A DNA stretch of 64,000 nt from CAZENU01 sp965117035 (lineage in GTDB: Bacteria; Chloroflexota; Dehalococcoidia; Lucifugimonadales; CAZENU01). Position 1 is the stretch's first letter, and each line of letters opens with the position of its first letter. The DNA lies in the NCBI GenBank assembly GCA_965117035.1, contig OZ220748.1:1054001-1118000 (forward strand), given 5' to 3'. Both the position numbers and the translations under genes were made by a program. Shown piece by piece: positions 57,944 to 64,000 of this stretch. The notes under the pieces are model-generated. The model worked only from the letters and a program-made list of their open reading frames with translations, did no database searches and had not been told where the DNA came from.

Positions 57944-60571
57944 CTAGGCCGCGCCTACGGGGATCGGCACCAGCCTGCGCAACGCCCTCAGGACCAGCCG
58001 CGTCCTCACGCTCTTCCAGGCAGCGTCGATTCGCTCGTCCTCGATCGCCTGCCTCCCGTATCGTCCCAGGGCGAACGCCCAGCCGAGGGTCTGCGCTCCC
58101 GCCGCCGTCCTGGGCAGTGCCAGCCCGACGCTCGTGGCGTACTCGAGTGGGGTCTGGTCCGGCCGGCGGCGCACGCCCGCCAGCGTGCCGAGCCGGGTCA
58201 TCTTCGCATAAGCCCTCTCACCGGGCAGGTCGCCGAGGCCCCGTCTCCACGCGAATACGCCAGCCAGGACCGCGGCGACTGCGGCGCCGAATACGGCCGC
58301 TGCCGCGACCAGCACCTCCGCCCAGATCGAATCGCCCGGAAGGAACGACAGCGGGCCCTGGTCCGCGAACAGGAACTCATCGCACGGATCGGCCTCCTGG
58401 GCAACTCCAACAGGCGGCGTCGCCGCTTCCACGCCCTGCGGCCTGTAGGAGATCAGCATCGCCACACCCTCGATCAGCTCCTCCGGCCTCACGCAGTCGA
58501 ACGGGGTGGGTTTGAAGTCGCCCGGGTCCAGCAGGGGGCCTGGGCTGGCCTGTTCGGCGTCCCCTTCCAGCAGCGCCGATTCCGGCCAGTTCGGGGTGGG
58601 CTCGAAGTCTATCCAGCCGTAGCCTGGGAAGTAGACCTGAGCCCAACCGTGGCTGTCAGAGTCCCTGACGGCCCTGCGGGCCGCTCCCTCTTCGAACTCG
58701 CCTGCAGCGTACCCGGCCGCGAGCCGCGCGGGGACGCCAACCGAGCGCAGCAGCACCGTCATGGCCGAGGCGAAGTAGTCGCTATAGCCCTCCCTGGTCT
58801 CGAACAGGAAGTGGTCGACCCCGTCGGACCCGCGTGGCGGCTTGTCGATGTCCTGGGAGTAGGTGAAGTTGCCGTCCGCGCGAAGATAGTCGCGGACCGC
58901 CAACGCCTTGTCCGCCGGCGTCGGCGCGTTCGCCGTTACCTCGGCCGCGAGGTCGCGGACACGCTGGGGGAGGCTGTCCGGGAGCTGCAGGTAGTGGTCC
59001 TTTATGAAGCCCTCGTAGTCCGTGCCGGCCGACTTGAGGTCGTCCACGCTGGCCTGCGAGACGAAGGAGTTCATCTGGTACACCTGGTCCGCTTCGAGAG
59101 GCTCGGTGAATCGCCACGAGACGACGTCCTTGTATTCCGGCTCGGCCCGGGCCAGGTGGACGCTGCGGACGTACCTGTCGTTGTCGTCGTCCCGGGTGTA
59201 CGCGACCCGCACCAGGATCAGGTCGTCAGGCAGCATGCCCGTTATGGTCGACTCGACGAAGTTGGTGACCGGCAGCCGGAAGGTCTCGCGCAGCTCGCGG
59301 GCGAGCTCGCGTATCTCCTCCGGGAGACTGGCGTCCCGGCGGTCGTTCCTCATGTCGATCTGGAACCGGAGCGGGGCCAGCGTCTCGATCACGGCCTCAT
59401 GGCTGATCCAGTCGACGTTTCCGCCCGCCAGCAGGCGGTTCGTGTCGAACGAGAACTGCACGCTCTGGGCAGTGAGACTGCGAGCCTCCGACTCCTGCTG
59501 GGGTGGCTGGCTCGAGTCCGGGCCGATGCGGCGCCGCTGTGTCGCGCCGGCGAACCATCCCTGGGAGGTGTACTCGCTGTACGTCCGCGAGAGCCAGTAG
59601 TTGGGTTCTTCGGACTCAGTCCGGAAGACCACCTCGCCCTCGAAACTGATCTTTCCTATGAATGGAAGCGACGTGCCGAAAAAGCGGCCGGCCTGGTCCT
59701 CGCGGGACGGGATCGCGGACAGCAGACGGCTGAAGTCTTCCTCGACCAGCGTGATCGGCGTCCGCCCCAGGTCCCAAAGGAATACAGCGACGTCCGTCCT
59801 GTACTCCCTGAGCGGGAATACGGCCGCCACGAACAGGACCAGGACCGCGAATGCGACCGTGGCCCGGACCACGAGCCACCGGCCGATGGCGAGTGTGGCG
59901 ACACGGTCGACTCGCCACTGCTCCCTGCGCTGGATCATCGTGACCTTCGCGACCAGCATCATGGAGGAGAAGGTGAAGACCAGGAAGTGGACCAGGTACC
60001 GGCCCGGAAGGAAGCTCAGGGCGGTCAACATGATAAGCCCGGCGAAGAAGAGCCCGACCCAGACGTTCGTCTGGCGGAACAGGAACCACGAACCCGCGTA
60101 CCCGAGCACCCACGTCACCGCCAGCACTCCGAGCGTGAACGGCAGCAGGTCGGTGCTGATCCCGCCGGTCGTGGCCGCTTCGTAGAAGAGATCGAGCCGC
60201 GTCCAGCCCTCGCGGAGGCGGTCCGGCAGGCTGTCTCCCTCGACCAGCGTCGAGCCCTGCCACACCACGAGCACGGCGCCCAGCGCGACGGCCAGGACGT
60301 GCAGGAGCGGCGATGGCAGCCTCAGCTTCGCGAAACCCAGGCCAACAAGGCTCGCCGCGACGACCAGAAGCAGGATGCCGGGCGTGTCCACCCAGTTCGC
60401 GTCCCGCACCGTCCACGCGACGGCGCCTAGAATCACCAGGAACAGCAGGTAGGTGTCCCAGCCCTGGGCCGGCGTATAGCGCTGCACCCAGTCGGGTACG
60501 CGATAGTCCCGGTCGATGGGGCCGTCCGACCTGCCGGGGTTGAAGATCGCCGTCACGTCTCGTGTCGTCAT
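57944..60571 (-). CDS. transglutaminase-like protein (TgpA/DUF3488 type)
   Basis: 875 residues. About eight N-terminal membrane helices (to about 270), then an extracytoplasmic part with a transglutaminase-like domain: VLLRSVGVPARLAAGYAAGE, DSDSHGWAQVYFPGYGWIDFEPTPNWPE holding the His and Asp of the triad; the Cys position in YSDYFASAMTVLLRSVGVPAR is Ala, so the usual Cys is replaced. One more membrane helix precedes the C-terminal cytoplasmic tail. Operon MoxR-DUF58-transglutaminase; ATG 60571 overlaps the DUF58 stop. Confidence 0.88.
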   Translation of the reverse strand: MTTRDVTAIFNPGRSDGPIDRDYRVPDWVQRYTPAQGWDTYLLFLVILGAVAWTVRDANWVDTPGILLLVVAASLVGLGFAKLRLPSPLLHVLAVALGAVLVVWQGSTLVEGDSLPDRLREGWTRLDLFYEAATTGGISTDLLPFTLGVLAVTWVLGYAGSWFLFRQTNVWVGLFFAGLIMLTALSFLPGRYLVHFLVFTFSSMMLVAKVTMIQRREQWRVDRVATLAIGRWLVVRATVAFAVLVLFVAAVFPLREYRTDVAVFLWDLGRTPITLVEEDFSRLLSAIPSREDQAGRFFGTSLPFIGKISFEGEVVFRTESEEPNYWLSRTYSEYTSQGWFAGATQRRRIGPDSSQPPQQESEARSLTAQSVQFSFDTNRLLAGGNVDWISHEAVIETLAPLRFQIDMRNDRRDASLPEEIRELARELRETFRLPVTNFVESTITGMLPDDLILVRVAYTRDDDNDRYVRSVHLARAEPEYKDVVSWRFTEPLEADQVYQMNSFVSQASVDDLKSAGTDYEGFIKDHYLQLPDSLPQRVRDLAAEVTANAPTPADKALAVRDYLRADGNFTYSQDIDKPPRGSDGVDHFLFETREGYSDYFASAMTVLLRSVGVPARLAAGYAAGEFEEGAARRAVRDSDSHGWAQVYFPGYGWIDFEPTPNWPESALLEGDAEQASPGPLLDPGDFKPTPFDCVRPEELIEGVAMLISYRPQGVEAATPPVGVAQEADPCDEFLFADQGPLSFLPGDSIWAEVLVAAAAVFGAAVAAVLAGVFAWRRGLGDLPGERAYAKMTRLGTLAGVRRRPDQTPLEYATSVGLALPRTAAGAQTLGWAFALGRYGRQAIEDERIDAAWKSVRTRLVLRALRRLVPIPVGAA

Positions 60572-61863
60572 GCCGGCACACCGACCGCGGGAGCGAGCTG
60601 ACCCGGCGCGGCTCCTACCCCGCCTCTGCGACGGCCGAGAGCGACGGCCAGGTCGTCGCCCTGGCGTATCTCGTACACGGGAATCCCCAATCGCCCGAGG
60701 CGCTCCAAATTGTCCGACGTGTCGTAGACTCCCCCGAACGACTGCGCGTTCATGAGCGCCACGCCGACCCGGACCCCCCGGCCCGAAAGCTCCCGGAGTG
60801 CGATCGTCCACTCCTGCCGTGGGGACGGCGTGACAACGATCAGGGCGCTGCGGTTGTCCCACAGCGGCTCCTCGGTCGCCAGCACGTCCTCCAGCGACGT
60901 GCCGCCCTCCGTCTTGCTCATCGCCAGGTAGTCGAGGACCCGGCTGTACTGGCCCGCCCCGGTCTCCGCGTCCAGGAAGTAGCGCTTGTCGCCGTACGCG
61001 ATCAGGCCGACCGGGACATTCGCCTCCTCCAGGTACATCTTGGCCAGCGAGGCGCCGATCGTAACGCCGTACTCGTCGGTGCTCTCGTCGAGCTCCCCGG
61101 CCTGCACGCCGTGCTCCATGTCGATCAGCACCCACAGCTCGCCAGACCGGCCCAGGTCGAACTCCTTGGACATCAGCTTGCCCATGCGCGCCGTGCTGTT
61201 CCAGTGGATCCTGCTCAGGCTGTCGCCGGACGCGTAGTCCCGGACCGTCGACGCGTGCGGCGTCACGTTGTGCGTCCGCTTGCGGAGGCGCCCGTCCCCC
61301 GAGAACTCCGACGCGAGCAGGTCGAAACCGGAGAGGTCGACGATCTTCGGATAGACCGTGACGGTGCCCGGCTCGCCGAACGTCTCCGTTCGCCGGAACA
61401 GGCCGAAGGGGTCGGTATGGGAGACCTGGACGGGCCCGAGGCGGTACAGGCCCCGCTTGCGGGCCGGAGTCCGCATGGTCCAGGCGTAGTTGGAGCGGGC
61501 GTAGCCGGAAATGTTGCCGCTCAGGCCGACCACCGCTCCGCCCGAGTAACCCGGCAGGTCGGTCACGTCCCGGACCTCCAGCGACAGCTTGGGCAGCCGG
61601 CTCAGGCTCTCGATGCTGAGCTCCTCCTCGATCGAGTCGCCGACCCGGGCCTGCGTGGTCTTGCGGCCGACCCGCAGCTCTATCGACCCCACCGACAGAC
61701 GGTTCCACAGGTACGCGAGCGCCAGGGTTATGGCGAGGACGTAGAAGAGCCTGTAGGACAGCGGGTCCCTGGTCGCCAGCCCCGACAGGAGCGCGAAAGC
61801 CGCCAGCCCCGCGACCAGGTAGAACCGGCGCTGGAGCTCGACGTTGAGGCGGGGGAGCCTCAT
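60568..61863 (-). CDS. DUF58 domain protein
   Basis: 431 residues. Two N-terminal membrane helices, then a VWA-like DUF58 domain: VRDYASGDSLSRIHWNSTARMGKLMSKEFD is the DUF58 signature, and DMEHGVQAGELDESTDEYGVTIGASLA fits the VWA metal-site region. Usually acts with the MoxR ATPase. ATG 61863 overlaps the moxR stop (ATGA). Confidence 0.92.
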   Translation of the reverse strand: MRLPRLNVELQRRFYLVAGLAAFALLSGLATRDPLSYRLFYVLAITLALAYLWNRLSVGSIELRVGRKTTQARVGDSIEEELSIESLSRLPKLSLEVRDVTDLPGYSGGAVVGLSGNISGYARSNYAWTMRTPARKRGLYRLGPVQVSHTDPFGLFRRTETFGEPGTVTVYPKIVDLSGFDLLASEFSGDGRLRKRTHNVTPHASTVRDYASGDSLSRIHWNSTARMGKLMSKEFDLGRSGELWVLIDMEHGVQAGELDESTDEYGVTIGASLAKMYLEEANVPVGLIAYGDKRYFLDAETGAGQYSRVLDYLAMSKTEGGTSLEDVLATEEPLWDNRSALIVVTPSPRQEWTIALRELSGRGVRVGVALMNAQSFGGVYDTSDNLERLGRLGIPVYEIRQGDDLAVALGRRRGGVGAAPGQLAPAVGVPA

Positions 61864-62831
61864 CTGGAGAACCAGCCCGCCGTCTCGGCGCCCGGCACCG
61901 GTATGCCGTCGACGACCTCCCCGATCACGTCGGCGCCGCCGATTCCGCGCATCCGCGCGGCGGCCGACACGATGATCCTGTGGCTCAGCATCGGGACCGC
62001 GAGCTCCTTTACGTCGTCCGGCAGGACGAAGTCGCGGCCGCGGATGAGGGATATCGCCTGCGCTCCCCGGAACAGCACCAGCGAGCCCCGCGGCGAGCTG
62101 CCCAGAGAGAGGTCGGCGTGCTCGCGGGTGGCGTCGGTTATGGTGACGATGTACTGCCGTATCAGGTCGTCCACGAACACCGACCTGACCGCGTCCTGGA
62201 CCTCCACGATGTCCTCGATCGTCGCTACCGACTCCAGCGACTCGATGGGATGGGCCGTCTCCTGGCCCTTCATGATCTCCAGCTCCTGCTCAGGGGTCGG
62301 GTAGCCCAGCGTTATCCGCAGGAGGAACCGGTCGAGCTGCGCCTCGGGCAGCGGGAAGGTGCCCTCGTACTCGATCGGGTTCTGCGTCGCCATCACGGTG
62401 AACGGCCGGGGCAGCCCGTGGGTGACGCCCTCGATGGTCACCTGCCGCTCTTCCATCGCCTCCAGCAGCGCCGACTGCGTCTTCGGCGTCGCCCGGTTGA
62501 TCTCGTCGGCCAGCACGAGCTGGGAGATGATCGGCCCGTCCTTGAACTCGAAGTCCTGCGTCTTCTGGTTGTAGATGGAGACGCCGGTGATGTCGCTTGG
62601 CAGGAGGTCCGGAGTGAACTGGATGCGCCGGAAGGTGCAACCGGTGGACTTCGCGAGGCTCCGCGCCAGCATCGTCTTTCCGACCCCGGGCACGTCCTCC
62701 ACCAGCATGTGGCCGTGGCAGATCAGCGCGACGACGGCCAACTCTACGGCGTCGTCCTTGCCGATGATGACAGTCTTGATGTTGTCAACGATCCTGCGGG
62801 CAGTGTCTCGAGCCTTGTCCAGGTCGGCCAA
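61860..62831 (-). CDS. MoxR family AAA+ ATPase
   Basis: 323 residues. Walker A DVPGVGKTML with Lys52, Walker B LVLADEINRATPKTQSALLEAMEE, sensor 1 FTVMATQNPIEYEGTFPLPEAQLDRF, and the C-terminal lid with ATREHADLSLGSSPRGSLVLFRGAQA. A chaperone-like ATPase working with DUF58/VWA proteins. TTG 62831 with AAGGAGACC upstream. First gene of the three-gene operon. Confidence 0.95.
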   Translation of the reverse strand: MADLDKARDTARRIVDNIKTVIIGKDDAVELAVVALICHGHMLVEDVPGVGKTMLARSLAKSTGCTFRRIQFTPDLLPSDITGVSIYNQKTQDFEFKDGPIISQLVLADEINRATPKTQSALLEAMEERQVTIEGVTHGLPRPFTVMATQNPIEYEGTFPLPEAQLDRFLLRITLGYPTPEQELEIMKGQETAHPIESLESVATIEDIVEVQDAVRSVFVDDLIRQYIVTITDATREHADLSLGSSPRGSLVLFRGAQAISLIRGRDFVLPDDVKELAVPMLSHRIIVSAAARMRGIGGADVIGEVVDGIPVPGAETAGWFSR

Positions 62832-63014
62832 TGGCGGTCTCCTTCAGTTGCCGGCTCGCGGCCTGTCGAAATCTTCATCTACCGCGGGCGCGGGTTGATT
62901 TCCTTAATGGTTCCAGTCGAGATGTCGTCGTCGCGCGGGCCCAGGCGAGGGATACTACCTAATCTTAGCAGGATGGCAAATTCGTGGATAGCCGCGCCCC
63001 GAGGTCGATCCCTG

Positions 63015-63215
63015 CGCAACCGTCATTCCCGCGCAGAGCCTGCCCTCGTGCAGACGGGGGGAGACCCTTGCATAACCGTCATTCCCGCGCAGGTGGGAAC
63101 CCAAGGGCGGGGCCTCCCAGGTACGAAATCGACGCACGTCCACCGCTGTTCGCCGCAACCAACGGGGTTACGCAAAGGTCTCCGCAGGCGAGAAGTGCGG
63201 CTGGCGCGGGGCCCC
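63015..63215. repeat. intergenic composite repeat element
   Basis: The gap 62832-63348 contains CGTCATTCCCGCGCAG at about 63021 and 63077. The stretch 63059-63194 is co-linear with 29047-29183 over 136-137 bp. No gene is supported in the gap apart from the ctaA promoter. Confidence 0.85.
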
Positions 63216-63281
63216 GAAATGCCCAATCGTCCTCGTCCGGGCGAGGGCGCCGCGCGGGCGCCCCGACGGGCGTCGATCTCG

Positions 63282-63310
63282 TTGACGGCCTATCGGGCTT
63301 GTGCTAGGAT
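63282..63310 (+). promoter_or_regulatory. promoter of ctaA
   Basis: TTGACG at 63282-63287, 17-bp spacer, extended -10 TGC-TAGGAT with TAGGAT at 63305-63310. 39 bp before the ctaA start. Confidence 0.75.
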
Positions 63311-63348
63311 TGTGACGCTTTGCACAATCGACGGGGGACAGGTCTCAG

Positions 63349-64000
63349 GTGCCTCTCGTGAGTCAACGGCGAGCCGGGGAATCGCGCCGTGCCAGCCGGG
63401 GATTCCTGATCGTCGCCTCTCTTGCTCTGGTAGCCGCGATCGGCCAGGTCACGCTCGGTGGCGTGGTGAGAATCACGGACTCGGGCCTTGGTTGTCCCGA
63501 CTGGCCTCTGTGCCACGGCGAGCTGATACCGCCAGCCGAGTTCCACACCCTCATCGAATACTCTCACAGGCTCTCCGCGACGCTACTCGGTATGCTGGTC
63601 CTCGCCGCGGCGGTACTGGCCTGGAAGTCCCACCGGAACGACAGGCGGCTGACGGTCTCGACCACGGCCGGCCTGGCGCTCGTGCTCGTGGCCGCGGTGC
63701 TCGGCGGCATCACGGTGCTGACCGAGCTCGAGGCTTGGGCAGTGCTCGTACACCTGACCGTGGCCGAGCTCCTGATCGCCTGCATCATTGTGGCGATTGC
63801 GGCGGTCTGGGCCGGCGACCGGGTCGTTGACGCCGCGGGCGCGGACCGATTCGACGCGCTCGTGGCCGCCGCGGTCGTGGGGACCTTCCTGATCGTGATA
63901 TCAGGCTCCTACATGGTGGGCAAGGGATACGGCTCGAGCTGCGGCACCTGGCCGCTCTGCCGCGGGAGCGTGCTTCCCACGGAGGGCCCGTTCCTGATCC
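63349..64000 (+). CDS. ctaA: heme A synthase (CtaA), N-terminal part
   Basis: First 217 codons of an integral membrane protein that runs off the right edge. LGGVVRITDSGLGCPDWPLCHGE, with the paired Cys of the first loop, EYSHRLSATLLG with a heme His, and the second half beginning SGSYMVGKGYGSSCGTWPLC with a second Cys pair. CtaA converts heme O to heme A for cytochrome c oxidase. GTG 63349 is used; GTG 63358 is also possible. Confidence 0.9.
   Translation, partial: MPLVSQRRAGESRRASRGFLIVASLALVAAIGQVTLGGVVRITDSGLGCPDWPLCHGELIPPAEFHTLIEYSHRLSATLLGMLVLAAAVLAWKSHRNDRRLTVSTTAGLALVLVAAVLGGITVLTELEAWAVLVHLTVAELLIACIIVAIAAVWAGDRVVDAAGADRFDALVAAAVVGTFLIVISGSYMVGKGYGSSCGTWPLCRGSVLPTEGPFLI

Noticed and set aside
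1..64000. tRNA or rRNA genes
   Set aside because: Read for T-loop (GTTCGAATC-like) and CCA-end patterns and for rRNA motifs and found none; a short or unusual tRNA could still be missed by eye.

Overview
High-GC bacterial chromosome segment with 61 recognisable coding features plus regulatory sites and repeats. Gene content and style point to a Chloroflexota lineage of the Dehalococcoidia/SAR202 kind. The clues are many SDR and MDR oxidoreductases, CehA/McbA and amidohydrolase-type hydrolases, a MoxR-DUF58-transglutaminase operon, DUF1501/DUF1800 proteins, Thr-Pro-rich lipoproteins, frequent AGG and ATA codons, and dispersed palindromic repeats between genes. The taxonomic call is inference; there is no rRNA marker and I saw no tRNA.

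Layout. 1-9.2 kb: cut 5' end of a solute-binding lipoprotein gene, amidohydrolase, HIT protein, GH127-like protein, CinA-type amidase, two SDRs, a GAF histidine kinase and its response regulator. 9.4-17.8 kb: a minus-strand run of a second response regulator, NHL protein, DUF1800, DUF1501, a PEBP-like lipoprotein, then DUF4956-VTC-CotH. 18-24 kb: housekeeping (rpsF-ssb-rpsR; rsmD-coaD-coiled-coil protein; greA-lysS), with a VOC protein and an ArsC/Spx-like gene inserted. 24-36 kb: ubiE-like, nnr, acpS, metF, folD, MFS transporter, queA, dinG-like helicase, OGG1-type glycosylase. 36-40 kb: solute-binding lipoprotein and one permease, then a VapBC-type toxin-antitoxin pair. 40-49 kb: oxidoreductases and hydrolases, a UGSC-type protein, a NifU-like domain protein, an FMN hydroxyacid oxidase. 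49-51.7 kb: a compositionally different patch with a NYN-domain remnant and a metallopeptidase lipoprotein. 52-64 kb: UbiA-type prenyltransferase, dnaE, DUF2007, MGMT, the transglutaminase operon, and the start of ctaA.

Main discovery. Two genes are interrupted by in-frame UGA codons that sit exactly where a redox-active Cys is expected and are best read as selenoprotein genes. One is a 120-residue ArsC/Spx-like protein with a U-S-T-C active site (19731-20093). The other is a 546-residue UGSC-family protein with U-G-T-C (44981-46621). Each UGA is followed by a perfect 8-bp hairpin with a 3-nt G-containing loop at a distance suited to a bacterial SECIS element. If correct, an ordinary gene caller splits or truncates both genes, and the genome should encode SelA, SelB, SelD and tRNA-Sec outside this window.

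Other points of note: a terminator-like hairpin at the very start of the greA transcript, two genes that appear to use near-cognate start codons (AUC, AUU) behind strong Shine-Dalgarno sequences, and a co-linear 137-bp intergenic element present at 29 kb and again at 63 kb.
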